Positions 43,901 through 52,441 of a stretch of 64,000 bases of DNA are shown piece after piece. This DNA comes from SCN-69-37 sp044507065. GTDB taxonomy: Bacteria; Acidobacteriota; Vicinamibacteria; Vicinamibacterales; SCN-69-37. Position 1 is the first letter of the stretch. Each line of letters starts with the position of its first letter. Both the position numbers and the translations under genes were made by a program. The notes beneath the pieces were generated by a model, which was given only the letters and a program-made list of their open reading frames with translations, was not told the origin of the DNA and made no database searches. Location of the stretch: contig JBIQJY010000005.1 of the NCBI GenBank assembly GCA_044507065.1, positions 1 through 64,000 of the forward strand. The letters run 5' to 3'.

Positions 43901-44185
43901 TCAGGGGGCCGTGTGCGATCGCGTGTGGAAGCCGGCCTCTTCGAGCGCGTGGCGCAGGTCGTCGAACAGTCCGCGGATCGGGCCCTGGTCGCCCTCGATG
44001 CGCAGCAGGCGATCGACAGCGAACATGCGGAAGCGGATTGCCTCCATGTGGAACGCCGCGACGGCCCGACGCAGGGCCTGGGCCTCCTCGAGGATCTGTT
44101 CGCGATGGACGCCGTCGGGCAGCGCTTCAATCATCGGGATCAGGCGGTCGAGAATGGTCAACGAGGCGGTCGTGCGGTCTGCCAT
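43901..44185 (-). CDS. Conserved small hypothetical protein
   Basis: The 94-residue protein (MADRTTASLTILDRLIPMIE start) is largely helical, with heptad-like QILEEAQALRRAVAAFHMEAIRFRMFAVDRLL and LRHALEEAGFHT. There is no membrane segment or signal. I do not recognise a family. It lies between pstA and the bacilliredoxin gene in the same direction, 73 bp after pstA ends. Confidence 0.6.
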   Translation of the reverse strand: MADRTTASLTILDRLIPMIEALPDGVHREQILEEAQALRRAVAAFHMEAIRFRMFAVDRLLRIEGDQGPIRGLFDDLRHALEEAGFHTRSHTAP

Positions 44186-44258
44186 GCGCGGTCTGTCTCC
44201 TGGCTCAAGCTGCGCCCCCTGGCGCGCCCATCAGAATAGCGCAACGCCCCGCCTGCCG

Positions 44259-45107
44259 CTATCGCCCGTGCATGCGTTCCAGCCGGCGTGTCGCGAGCCG
44301 CGCCAGCACCGAGCAGATGAGGATCATCGACACCAGGACCAGCGCGCCGGCCCACGCCTGCCGGTGCCAGTCGGCATACGGCGAGATCGCGTAGGTATAG
44401 ACCTGCACGGTCAGCGCCCCGATGGGTTCGGTCAGGTCGGTCGACCAGAAGCGGTTGCCGAAGGCCGTGAACAGGAGCGGCGCGGTTTCGCCCGCTATGC
44501 GCGCCAGGGCCAGCATGATGCCGGTGATGATGCCCGGCAGGGCGGCCGGCAGCACCACGGTCATCACCGCGCGCCCGCGCGTGGCGCCGAGCGCCAGTGC
44601 GCCCTCGCGCAGCGAGGCCGGTACCAGCCGCATCAGTTCCTCGGTCGTGCGCGTGATGACGGGAATCATCATCACGCCCAGCGCGATGCCGCCGGCCAGT
44701 GCTGAAAAGCCGCCGAACGGCAGCACGGCCACCGCGTAGACGAACACGCCAATCACGATCGACGGCACGCCGTTGAGGGTGTCGGCCGCGAAGCGCACGA
44801 TGGGCGCCAGACGATGGTGCGGGTATTCGGCGACGAAGACACCGCTCATGACCCCAATCGGAATGGCCAGCGCGGCGCCGATGGCACACAGGATGACCGT
44901 GCCCAGGATGGCGTTGCCCATGCCGCCGCCCGCCTCGCCGACGGGCTTCGGGATCTGCGTGAAGAAGTCGAGGTCCAGCGCCTGGACGCCCTGTGACACG
45001 ACGAACGTCAGCACGAAGGCGAGCGGCACCAGGGCGACGAGGACCGAGACGACGGCAAGGCCCGTCATCAGGGCGGAGACGATGCGGCGTCGTGTATCGC
45101 GCGACAT
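44259..45107 (-). CDS. pstA: Phosphate ABC transporter permease PstA
   Basis: This protein of 282 residues has six membrane helices. PstA features are TLNGVPSIVIGVFVY, the EAA loop VPASLREGALALGATRGRAVMTVVLPAALPGI, and RIAGETAPLLFTAFGN. It forms the inner-membrane phosphate channel with PstC, overlapping it by one base (TGATG). No pstB or phoU follows directly, so the ATPase must be encoded elsewhere. Confidence 0.95.
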   Translation of the reverse strand: MSRDTRRRIVSALMTGLAVVSVLVALVPLAFVLTFVVSQGVQALDLDFFTQIPKPVGEAGGGMGNAILGTVILCAIGAALAIPIGVMSGVFVAEYPHHRLAPIVRFAADTLNGVPSIVIGVFVYAVAVLPFGGFSALAGGIALGVMMIPVITRTTEELMRLVPASLREGALALGATRGRAVMTVVLPAALPGIITGIMLALARIAGETAPLLFTAFGNRFWSTDLTEPIGALTVQVYTYAISPYADWHRQAWAGALVLVSMILICSVLARLATRRLERMHGR

Positions 45108-46057
45108 CAGGCAGCCTCCGAAGCCGCCCGCCGTCGCGGCGCGCGCGGCGTGCGATCGATCGTCATCCGCCACAGCAGCAGCCGCGAGACGACGTTGACG
45201 GCCAGCGTGATGACGAACAGGACGAGGCCGATCTCCACGAGCGCATGCAGGTGCAGTTGCTCGACCGCTTCCTTGAACTCGTTGGCGATGACCGAAGCCA
45301 TCGTGTACTGCGGCGCGAACAGCGACCAACTGGCCTGCGGGCTGTTGCCAATCACCATCGTCACGGCCATGGTCTCGCCGACGGCGCGGCCGAATCCCAG
45401 CATGATGGCGCCGAAGATCCCGGTCCGTGCGTAGCGCAGCGCCACCTGCGTGGCTTCCCAGCGCGTCGACCCGAGGGCGTAGGCCGCCTCGCGCTGCGCC
45501 GGCGGTACGGCCTTCAACACCTCGCGCGCCACGGATGACGTGTAGGGAATCACCATCACGGCGAGGACCAGCGCGGCGGCCAGCATGCTCACGCCCACCG
45601 TCGGGCCGCTGAAGAACGGCAGCGCGCGCATCCACCCCGGCAGTGCTTCCTGAAGCGATCGGACCAGCGGCACCAGGACGAAGATGCCCCAGAGCCCGTA
45701 GACGATCGAGGGAACGGCCGCCAGCAGTTCGGTGAGGAAGATGAGCGGCGCACGCAGCCGGTGCGGGCAGATGTCCGAGAGGAACACCGCGATGCCCAGC
45801 GACACGGGTGCTGCGATGAGCAGCGCGAGGATCGATGAGTAGAGCGTGCCCCAGATGAATGGGAACGCGCCGAACCGGCCCTCGACGGGATTCCAGGCAC
45901 TGCTCGTCCAGAAGCCGAACCCGAACTCGCGGATCGACTGCAGCGACTCGCGCCACAGCACCACGCCTATCGCCACGACGATAAGGACAACGAGGACGGC
46001 GAGCGATCCGGTGAGGCCGCCGAAGATCAGATCGCTCGTGCGCTGGCGGCGGGCCAT
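45107..46057 (-). CDS. pstC: Phosphate ABC transporter permease PstC
   Basis: The 316-residue permease shows PstC motifs FGFWTSSAWNP, AAVPSIVYGLWGIFVLVP, the EAA loop VPPAQREAAYALGSTRWEATQVALRYARTGIFG and GRAVGETMAVTMVIGNSP. It starts 3 bp after the pstS stop. Confidence 0.95.
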   Translation of the reverse strand: MARRQRTSDLIFGGLTGSLAVLVVLIVVAIGVVLWRESLQSIREFGFGFWTSSAWNPVEGRFGAFPFIWGTLYSSILALLIAAPVSLGIAVFLSDICPHRLRAPLIFLTELLAAVPSIVYGLWGIFVLVPLVRSLQEALPGWMRALPFFSGPTVGVSMLAAALVLAVMVIPYTSSVAREVLKAVPPAQREAAYALGSTRWEATQVALRYARTGIFGAIMLGFGRAVGETMAVTMVIGNSPQASWSLFAPQYTMASVIANEFKEAVEQLHLHALVEIGLVLFVITLAVNVVSRLLLWRMTIDRTPRAPRRRAASEAA

Positions 46058-46060
46058 CGG

Positions 46061-47122
46061 CTACTGCACCCTGATCCGGTCGAGCGCGCGCAGTTCCTTC
46101 TCGACGACCGAGGCCGGCAGGGGCGAGTAGCCGAGGTCGGCCGCGAACGCCTGCCCGTCGGTGAGCGCCCACTTCATGAACTCGACCATCGCGGCGGCCT
46201 GCGCCACGTCGTCGTGCGACGCGTACATCAGCATCCAGGTGAACGAGGCAATCGGATACGCCCCTTCGCCGGGCGCGTTCGTGATCGAGACGCGGAAATC
46301 GTCGGGCATCGTCGGGGCGGCGCCGTCGGCCACCGCCGTGACCGATTCCACCGACGACTTCACGAACACGCCGGCGGCGTTCTGCACCGACCCGAACGGG
46401 ATCTGGTTCTGCACGGCGTACACCGGCTCCATGTAGCCGATGGCACCCTCGGTCAACTTCACGAGGCCTGCCACGCCCTCGTTGCCCTTGCCGCCCACGC
46501 CGGCCGGCCAGTCGACCGACGTGGCCACGCCCACGCGCGACTTCCATTCGGGCGAGACCTTGGCGAGATAGTCCACCCACACGAACGTCGTGCCGCTGCC
46601 TTCGGAGCGATGCACGACGGTGATGGCGCGGTCGGGCAGCGAGACACCCGGGTTGATGGCGGCAAGCGCGGGGTCGTTCCACCGCGTGACGTGGCCCAGG
46701 AAGATATCGGCGAGCAGTGGACCGGTGAATCGGAGTTCTTCGGTCACCTCCGGCAGGTTGTAGGCCGGCACGACCGACCCGACGACGGTCGGCAGGTGGA
46801 GGATGGTGCCGGTGGTGCCGGCAAGCTGCGTGTCGGTCATCGGATAATCCGAGGCGCCGAAGAACACGGTGTTGTTCTGCAGTTGACGGACGCCGCCGCC
46901 CGATCCGATCGACTGGTAGTTGATGCGGACGTTCGGGTGCAGCGCGCCGTACTCGCTGAACCACTTCGAATAGATCGGATAGGGGAACGTGGCGCCCGCG
47001 CCGTTGATGTGGATCGGGCCGGCGCCATCACCAGCGCCGCTGCCACAGGCCGCGGCGGCCAGCATGCTGGCGGCGATGGCCATCAGCTTCCATCTCTGCG
47101 TTGTCTGTCGTCTCATGGTCAT
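46061..47122 (-). CDS. pstS: Phosphate-binding lipoprotein PstS
   Basis: The protein of 353 residues has a lipoprotein signal (AASMLAAAACGSG) and phosphate-loop motifs INGAGATFPYPIYSKWF, NYQSIGSGGGVRQL, FFGASDYPMT and VVHRSEGSGTTFVWVDYL. It delivers phosphate to PstCA. It follows the porin gene by 15 bp. Confidence 0.96.
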   Translation of the reverse strand: MTMRRQTTQRWKLMAIAASMLAAAACGSGAGDGAGPIHINGAGATFPYPIYSKWFSEYGALHPNVRINYQSIGSGGGVRQLQNNTVFFGASDYPMTDTQLAGTTGTILHLPTVVGSVVPAYNLPEVTEELRFTGPLLADIFLGHVTRWNDPALAAINPGVSLPDRAITVVHRSEGSGTTFVWVDYLAKVSPEWKSRVGVATSVDWPAGVGGKGNEGVAGLVKLTEGAIGYMEPVYAVQNQIPFGSVQNAAGVFVKSSVESVTAVADGAAPTMPDDFRVSITNAPGEGAYPIASFTWMLMYASHDDVAQAAAMVEFMKWALTDGQAFAADLGYSPLPASVVEKELRALDRIRVQ

Positions 47123-47137
47123 GATCCTCGTGGTGCG

Positions 47138-48223
47138 TCAGAAGTTGATCAGTCCGTGCAGGGTGACGCGCCGGTCGGCTGGCGGCGCGCCGGCGGCGTT
47201 GCGCTGCACGACCTGCTCGTAGTCGAGCAGGAGGGCCGCCGTGGCGCGGCCGGCCACCGCGGGCATCCACCACGCCAGGCCCGCGATGGTGCGATGCTGC
47301 CGCGTGTCGCGGAATGTCCGGTCGCTGCGGAAACTGTCGAAGCGCAGCAGCGCCTCGAGCCCGTCGCCCTTCTGCCGGAAGAACGGCGTGACGAAGATGG
47401 AGTAGCCGTCGGACTCGATCGTGGGCGCACCCGGGGCTGCCTGGTCGGACCGGGTGATGTAGTCGACGCCCGCGTTCACGCGGGGGTGTTCGTACCAGGC
47501 GCTGCCGATGAACCGGTGGCGCATGGCGTCGCGCATGACGTGGTCGCGGTGCACGTAGGCCGTGACGCGCAGGCCGCGCACGAGCGAGCCGCCGGCCGGC
47601 AGCGGCCGCACCGTGGCGCGCAGCATGAGGGCCTTCTGATCGTTGGCCTCGGGTCGCGCGTAGCCTTCGCCGTTGTAGAGTCCGGCGTGCACGTCGCCGT
47701 AGCCACCCGGCAGGTTCGTGCGGGCCGAAATGCCGGTATCCGATGAACTGAGCCGGCCATCGCGTTCGGCAAAGACCGTCCCCTGGAACCGATAGCGATA
47801 GACCGATTCCTGTCCGTCGAGGAACGGCGTCTGCTGCATGCCCACGCGCACCCAGGTGCCGCTCCACGGCCCGGTGAAGCGGCCCAGATCGAACTGCGCG
47901 TACCCGTACTTCAGGCGGAAGGTCAGTCCGTCGGTGCTGTCCGTTCCGTAGCGCACGATGTCGGGCGTGATGCGGAACGCGATGAGCGAGTTCACCCGGC
48001 CCGTGACGTTGAGGTAGGCGCGCGTGACGTTGAAGGCGTTCGCGTGAATGGCCGCGCCCGCCGCGTCGGTGGTCTCGGGCGCAGCCGCCACCGTGTAGTC
48101 ATAGAAGAGGACGCCGCCCAGGGCGACCGACGGTCCGGTGTCATCCGGCGCCTGTGCGAGGGCTGGAGGTGAGCTCGTCGCGAGGAGCAGGGATGTGGTG
48201 AGCGCGATGAACAGTCGACGCAT
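47138..48223 (-). CDS. Outer-membrane porin in the pst operon, likely phosphate-selective
   Basis: The 361-residue protein has a signal peptide (LFIALTTSLLLATSSPPALAQ) and many amphipathic strands with alternating charge. The C-terminus RRVTLHGLINF ends in an aromatic residue, as for BamA substrates. Sequence such as FRLKYGYAQFDLG and FTGPWSGTWVRVGMQQTPFLD resembles OprP/OprO or other 16-strand porins. It leads the pst operon behind a Pho-box-like repeat, so it probably lets phosphate cross the outer membrane. Confidence 0.8.
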   Translation of the reverse strand: MRRLFIALTTSLLLATSSPPALAQAPDDTGPSVALGGVLFYDYTVAAAPETTDAAGAAIHANAFNVTRAYLNVTGRVNSLIAFRITPDIVRYGTDSTDGLTFRLKYGYAQFDLGRFTGPWSGTWVRVGMQQTPFLDGQESVYRYRFQGTVFAERDGRLSSSDTGISARTNLPGGYGDVHAGLYNGEGYARPEANDQKALMLRATVRPLPAGGSLVRGLRVTAYVHRDHVMRDAMRHRFIGSAWYEHPRVNAGVDYITRSDQAAPGAPTIESDGYSIFVTPFFRQKGDGLEALLRFDSFRSDRTFRDTRQHRTIAGLAWWMPAVAGRATAALLLDYEQVVQRNAAGAPPADRRVTLHGLINF

Positions 48224-48281
48224 GAGGCCTCCGTTGATGGGGCGCGACGCCCCCGAATGAGGCCCAGCTTACGGACCGGAC

Positions 48282-48325
48282 GTTACACGGGCGCGTCATT
48301 GTCGTTACAGCCGCGTTAATTCGCG
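48282..48325 (-). promoter_or_regulatory. Pho-box-like 11-bp repeats upstream of porin-pstSCA
   Basis: Four units with an 11-bp period read on the plus strand as GTTACAC, GCGTCAT, GTTACAG and GTTAATT, each with a 4-base spacer. Read on the minus strand two units are CTGTAAC and GTGTAAC, close to the PhoB half-site CTGTCAT. They lie 60-100 bp before the porin ATG, just upstream of a possible -10 (TAAGCT). PhoB control is inferred from periodicity and operon content. Confidence 0.55.
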
Positions 48326-48385
48326 TCGTCGCCCCGTGGCGCCCCGCGCGCGGGCGGGCCGTGCGGCCGCGATAGAATGAGCGCC

Positions 48386-48847
48386 ATGTATGCGACCCTG
48401 CTGACGGTGCACTCACTCGTGCGGTGGATTGTCCTGCTGCTGGCCCTGCTGGCGCTGGCGCGCGCGGTGGCGGGCTGGAGCGGGGCGCGATCGTGGACGC
48501 CGGCCGACGACAGGGCCGGGCGGCTCTTCACGACCTCCTTCGACATCCAGGTGCTCATCGGCCTCGTGCTCTATGTCTTCCTGAGCCCGATTACCACGGC
48601 GGCTTTCAGCAACTTCGGCGCCGTCATGGGCGACACCGTGGCGCGCTTCTGGGCCGTCGAACACATCACGGGCATGATCGTGGCGCTGGCGCTGGCGCAC
48701 ATCGGCCGGGCCCGCGCGCGCAAGGCGCTCGGCGACGCGGCGCGCCATCGGACGACGGCCATCTTCTTCGGCCTGTCACTGGTCGTGATACTGCTGACGA
48801 TCCCCTGGCCGTTCATGCCCGCGGCACGGCCATTGTTTCCGTTCTGA
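48386..48847 (+). CDS. Four-helix integral membrane protein of unknown function
   Basis: The protein of about 153 residues has four hydrophobic helices (LVRWIVLLLALLALARAV, FDIQVLIGLVLYVFL, AVEHITGMIVALALAHI, FFGLSLVVILLTIPW). Conserved-looking His residues lie in VHSLVRW and EHITGMI, a pattern like small cytochrome-b-type or DUF-type membrane proteins. The ATG at 48386 is favoured over 48377 because TAGAAT ends eight bases before it and overlaps 48377. It precedes the VanZ gene by 6 bp. Confidence 0.7.
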   Translation: MYATLLTVHSLVRWIVLLLALLALARAVAGWSGARSWTPADDRAGRLFTTSFDIQVLIGLVLYVFLSPITTAAFSNFGAVMGDTVARFWAVEHITGMIVALALAHIGRARARKALGDAARHRTTAIFFGLSLVVILLTIPWPFMPAARPLFPF

Positions 48848-48853
48848 CGCCGC

Positions 48854-49330
48854 GTGAACGTCCTGTTCCTGCTGGGCGTCGGGTCCGTCCTGCTGGTGTC
48901 GTGGCTGGCCGTGGCCCGTCTCGTGCCGGCGCGCTGGCGATTGCTCACGTGGACGATCGTGGTGGTGGGCGCCGTCGTGCCGTGGACGTCGTGGGTGGGG
49001 CATTCGCACTGGGGACGGGTGGACTGGCTGCCGTTCTCGCCGCCCCTCCGCAAGCGCGACATCGTCCTGAACGTCCTGCTCTACGTGCCCCTCGGCTACT
49101 TCTTCGTGCGGGATGGGCGATTCGGGCACCGCGTCGTCATGGCCGTGGCGCTGGCCTTCGGGCTGTCGCTTGCGACGGAGTTCACCCAGGTGTACAGCCA
49201 CGGCCGCTTTCCGGCGATGACCGATGTGGTGACCAACACCGCCGGCGCGTGGATTGGCGCGGCCATCGCGCGGCGCGAGGCACGGCAGCCCGTCCGGGCC
49301 GGTAGCCGGGAGGCCGTCGATCGCGCTTGA
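48854..49330 (+). CDS. VanZ-like family membrane protein
   Basis: The 158-residue protein has five hydrophobic segments. The VanZ-like pattern is DIVLNVLLYVPLGYFFV, SLATEFTQVYSHGRFPAMTDVVTNTAGAWIG, with conserved N, P, E-x-x-Q, R, D and N residues. VanZ-family proteins occur widely; only VanZ itself has a teicoplanin-resistance role. The GTG start is 6 bp after the upstream gene's stop. Confidence 0.8.
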   Translation: MNVLFLLGVGSVLLVSWLAVARLVPARWRLLTWTIVVVGAVVPWTSWVGHSHWGRVDWLPFSPPLRKRDIVLNVLLYVPLGYFFVRDGRFGHRVVMAVALAFGLSLATEFTQVYSHGRFPAMTDVVTNTAGAWIGAAIARREARQPVRAGSREAVDRA

Positions 49331-49483
49331 CTCGCGGTCGGGCTGGGTCTACAACTGATCCCATCATTCAATTGTTCTTCCGCATCCGCCCGGTGTTCCC
49401 GGCGGGGAGTTCGGATGTCGCGTCGTCGGTCTGTTGTTCGTCATCTGTCGCGCGTGTGAGCGTCGTGTACGAAGGAGCGAGCC

Positions 49484-49630
49484 ATGGCCATGACCACGGA
49501 AAAGCACAATCCGTTGGAGCCCGAGTTCCGTCTGGAAGAAACCGATCGGCGTACGAAGATCGGTCGCGTATTGATGGCGGTGGCCATCGCCGCGGCCGTG
49601 GCAATCGCCTGGCTGACGTCGGGCAGCTAA
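49484..49630 (+). CDS. Small single-pass membrane protein
   Basis: The 48-residue protein has a charged N-terminal half (EPEFRLEETDRRTKIG) and one C-terminal helix (VLMAVAIAAAVAIAWL), so it is probably tail-anchored. GAAGGAG lies seven bases before the ATG, giving a strong ribosome-binding site. The family is not recognised. It stands alone, and the 150 bp on each side contain no other gene. Confidence 0.6.
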   Translation: MAMTTEKHNPLEPEFRLEETDRRTKIGRVLMAVAIAAAVAIAWLTSGS

Positions 49631-49803
49631 CGGTACCCGCCGGCCCGTGCCGGCTCTCGACGGAACGTCCCCGCATCGATTTCGACCGGCATCCTGCCGG
49701 CGTCGGCCCCGCACGCCTTTTCGTCTGATACACTGTCCTGCGCTTGTTCACAGCGGCTCACGTCAGTGAGGCCTCGCCGGGGACGGGCGTGTTTCTCCAA
49801 TCC

Positions 49804-49878
49804 GTCCCCATCGTCCAGCGGTCAGGACGCAGCCCTTTCAAGGCTGAGACCCGGGTTCGATTCCCGGTGGGGACGCCA
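49804..49878 (+). tRNA. tRNA-Glu (anticodon TTC) with encoded CCA
   Basis: The 75-base sequence folds as a cloverleaf. The acceptor stem is GTCCCCA/TGGGGAC, the anticodon arm CAGCC-CTTTCAA-GGCTG has TTC, the T arm is CCGGG-TTCGATT-CCCGG, and CCA is encoded at 49876-49878. Confidence 0.95.
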
Positions 49879-49886
49879 CTTCCTCA

Positions 49887-50141
49887 TCACCACAGCCGCA
49901 CGTACGTCACCGACGTCGGTGCGTGTGGCCCGCGCGCCTCGACGGTGCCCCAGCGCCAGCGCTCGTCCACCTGAACCCGCACGCGCGCGCCGGGCGTCGG
50001 ACGATCCGGCACGATGCCACGTGCCTGGGGCTGGCCCTGAGGATCCACGTCGAGTACTTCGATCAACCGCACCATCGCGTCGGCCGGCCAGTCACGCTTC
50101 ATCGGTGCAGTCTGCGGCGCGAGTGCGACGGATGGGGTCAC
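49887..50141 (-). CDS. Small hypothetical protein downstream of paralogue B
   Basis: The 84-residue frame overlaps the end of the paralogue B gene by 4 bp (ATGA), suggesting coupled translation. The C-terminal half (RVRVQVDERWRWGTVEARG) looks like a small beta-rich domain. No family is recognised. It ends 9 bp from the convergent tRNA-Glu, which is tight. Confidence 0.45.
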   Translation of the reverse strand: MTPSVALAPQTAPMKRDWPADAMVRLIEVLDVDPQGQPQARGIVPDRPTPGARVRVQVDERWRWGTVEARGPHAPTSVTYVRLW

Positions 50142-50389
50142 GGGACCTCCGTCGCGGGCGAGAGGTTCGGCGTCACATCGAGCATCTGAAAGGTCTGTTC
50201 GCCCTCACCGGGCGACTCCGCCTGGAGCTGCACCGACGCCCGGATGGCGCCGGCGAGCGTCATCACGCCGCGCACGATGCGCCCCGGAGCGATACCGGCG
50301 TGGGGCAGCGCGAGGCGCGCACCGCTCATCCACTGCACCGGCCACACTCTCGCGTCGTTTTCGAACATCACCGTGGTGGGAATCGACAT
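50138..50389 (-). CDS. Small protein of unknown function, paralogue B
   Basis: The 83-residue protein (MSIPTTVMFENDARVWPVQW start, then WMSGARLALPHAGIAPGR and EQTFQMLDVTP) is a clear paralogue of the protein at 10611. Conserved blocks are VWPVQWMSG, RLALP-AGI-PGR, VMTLAGA and QTFQ-LD-TP. A longer upstream frame exists, but the two copies differ by an indel just before the ATG, which supports this start. The region just upstream in the operon direction holds a PilZ gene. Confidence 0.65.
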   Translation of the reverse strand: MSIPTTVMFENDARVWPVQWMSGARLALPHAGIAPGRIVRGVMTLAGAIRASVQLQAESPGEGEQTFQMLDVTPNLSPATEVP

Positions 50390-50557
50390 GGGCTGCCGAC
50401 ACTGCAACACCGATGCCGGGTTGCGCGCCGTGAGGCTGCATGCGGCCGTCGCCGCGCGTTGCCGACATCGGGCAGAGGAAGGGAGTGAAAGGAGAAAGAA
50501 CGGTTCACCGCGCAGCAACGCCCCGACCACAGCACTGGTTCTGGCCATTGGGGGAGT

Positions 50558-50875
50558 TCACTTGGAGTCGTCAATGCGATTCAGAATCTCGCGGAGTTCG
50601 CGCGACCCGTCGGGGCCGGGTGAGAACCGCACGGCGAAACCAAAACCCGGAATCGTGTACACCACCACCCCAGCGAGGCTGATGTCGGGCCGTTCGGCGA
50701 GCATGCGCGGCTGGACCGTGACTCGTTCGCCCACGACCGGAGCCGCCCACGTTTCCACAAAGCATCCGCCTTCACTGATGTCCGTCACTCTGCAGGTCCC
50801 CGCGCCGGAATGCCCGCTCCAGCTGGCATCGAACGGGCCGCTGACCCGGGGGGTACCGCGTCTTTCATCTTTCAT
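50558..50875 (-). CDS. PilZ-domain protein (c-di-GMP receptor type)
   Basis: The 105-residue protein is a single PilZ domain with the c-di-GMP-binding RxxxR as RRGTPR near the N-terminus and the D/NxSxxG motif as DISEGGCFVE. The strands VVGERVTVQPRML and GFGFAVRF fit the beta barrel. It probably binds cyclic di-GMP; a GGDEF-EAL protein is encoded at 57386. The ATG at 50875 starts right before the RxxxR motif, as usual. Confidence 0.85.
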   Translation of the reverse strand: MKDERRGTPRVSGPFDASWSGHSGAGTCRVTDISEGGCFVETWAAPVVGERVTVQPRMLAERPDISLAGVVVYTIPGFGFAVRFSPGPDGSRELREILNRIDDSK

Positions 50876-51059
50876 AGAGACAATGACTGCACGACAAGGG
50901 CCAAACGGAGACCGTGCGATTTCCCGTCGGGTCGGCACGCTCTCACCTGGTCTCCGCTCACTTGACGCGACGGAGTGTCGGTCACCCGACGTGTGGGGCA
51001 ACGGCTCCTGACCGTCACCGTGACCTCGCCTGACCAACCCGTGCGTCAAGCTCGACGGC

Positions 51060-51155
51060 ATGTCGTGCCCGGGCTGCGGCGAGCGCCGGTTGATTGAATG
51101 GGACGCGATCCTGCGGCGATGGATCTGCGGCGTGTGCTCGAAGACGTGGACGTGA
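51060..51155 (+). CDS. Tiny zinc-ribbon protein
   Basis: A 31-residue frame reads MSCPGCGERRLIEWDAIL then RRWICGVCSKTWT. Two CxxC pairs spaced 17 residues apart form a classic zinc ribbon. No clear Shine-Dalgarno is seen before the ATG. It is too short for usual gene finders but the metal motif is intact. It lies alone between the divergent pilZ and AraC genes; the role is unknown. Confidence 0.5.
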   Translation: MSCPGCGERRLIEWDAILRRWICGVCSKTWT

Positions 51156-51207
51156 AGCGGCCGGGGGCCGGACCGCACGCCCGCGGTGGTAGTCTCTCGC
51201 GAGGATC

Positions 51208-51915
51208 ATGATCGTCTTCGAGGACAGGCACTCGGACCGGCCGCTGGTCGAACGCGTGTGGCGCAGCCACAGCGAGCGGGCCGGCACGTTCCTGTCGATT
51301 GCGGCCAGCACATTCGAGATGGTCGTGAGCCGCCATGGCGGGCGCACGTTCCTCACGCTCCGCGGGCCCGAGACGCACGCCACGCTGGCGGACCTGCCCG
51401 CCGACGGCGAGTGGTTCGGCATCCGGTTCGCCCGCGGCGTCTGCATGCCGCACTTCACGCCCGACAGCCTCACCGATCGTCGCGACGTGACGCTGCCCGA
51501 TGCCACGCGGCATTCCTTCTGGCTGAACGGTTCCGCCTGGGACTATCCCGGCTTCGACAACGCCGAGACGTTCGTCGGGCGTCTCGTGCGCCGCGGGCTC
51601 CTCGTGCACGACGCCGCGGTCGACGATGCGCTGCGGGGGAGTGGACCGGTGATGTCGACGCGCACGCTGCAACGCCGGGTGATGCGCGCCACCGGGCTGA
51701 CATGCGGCGCGATTGGCCGCATCGAACGCGCGCGGCACGCCACGATCCTGCTGCGCGAAGGCGTGTCGATTGCCGACACGGTCCATCAGGCGGGCTATTA
51801 CGACCAGGCGCACCTGACACGTTCGCTGCGCCACCGCATCGGCCAGACGCCACGCGACGTCATTCGCGGCGGGCAGCAGCTGTCGTTTTTATACAAGACA
51901 ACCCGGTTGCGCTGA
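51208..51915 (+). CDS. AraC-family transcriptional regulator
   Basis: The 235-residue protein has an N-terminal sensor-like domain and a C-terminal AraC helix-turn-helix pair (about 150-225, STRTLQRRVMRATGLT, SIADTVHQAGYYDQAHLTRSLRHRIGQTPRDV). It is co-directional with a DoxX-like gene 6 bp downstream, a common pair, so it probably controls that gene. Confidence 0.85.
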   Translation: MIVFEDRHSDRPLVERVWRSHSERAGTFLSIAASTFEMVVSRHGGRTFLTLRGPETHATLADLPADGEWFGIRFARGVCMPHFTPDSLTDRRDVTLPDATRHSFWLNGSAWDYPGFDNAETFVGRLVRRGLLVHDAAVDDALRGSGPVMSTRTLQRRVMRATGLTCGAIGRIERARHATILLREGVSIADTVHQAGYYDQAHLTRSLRHRIGQTPRDVIRGGQQLSFLYKTTRLR

Positions 51916-51921
51916 CCTACG

Positions 51922-52341
51922 ATGCCGCTCATGACATCGACATCGAGGCACGACCGGCCGGCGAGGAAGTCCACTGCAGTGGCCGGGCTCGTACTGACGG
52001 GCCTGGCCGCGGCGTTCCTCGCCATGGACACCGTGATGAAGCTGCTGGTGCTTGCCCCGGCGGTGCAGGCGACGACCGAGCTCGGGTATCCGGCATCGAC
52101 CATCTTCTGGATTGGCGCGATCCAGCTGGCGTGCCTGGTCCTGTACCTGGTGCCAGCCACGTCGGTCCTCGGCGTCGTGCTGCTGACCGCGTATCTCGGC
52201 GGCGCCGTGGCGACGCACGTGCGCGTCGGCAGTCCGCTTGCGAGTCACACGCTCTTTCCGGTGTATGTCGGCCTGATGGTGTGGGGCGGTCTGTATCTGC
52301 GGGAGCCGCGCCTGCGAAGCCTGCTGCCGTTGCGCCGCTGA
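51922..52341 (+). CDS. DoxX-like membrane protein
   Basis: This protein of 139 residues has four hydrophobic segments (VAGLVLTGLAAAFLAMDTVMKL, ASTIFWIGAIQLACLVLYLV, TSVLGVVLLTAYLGGAVATHV, YVGLMVWGGLYL), the DoxX-like pattern. It follows the AraC-family gene by 6 bp and is probably its target. Confidence 0.8.
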   Translation: MPLMTSTSRHDRPARKSTAVAGLVLTGLAAAFLAMDTVMKLLVLAPAVQATTELGYPASTIFWIGAIQLACLVLYLVPATSVLGVVLLTAYLGGAVATHVRVGSPLASHTLFPVYVGLMVWGGLYLREPRLRSLLPLRR

Positions 52342-52441
52342 CGACGCTGTCTGGAGAGCCGCGTCGGTCAGTCTCGACCTGGCCGGAAATCACGAACGCA
52401 CGGAGCCGGCGGGAAGCCGAACGCCGCGGCGCCATCGTCGG

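Noticed and set aside
49374..49460. A possible Cys-rich frame around TCTGTTGTTCGTC before the 48-residue protein
   Set aside because: In the frame with a start codon the codons are Val and Arg, not Cys, and no M-x-S-L-[AS]-C-C-C pattern exists.
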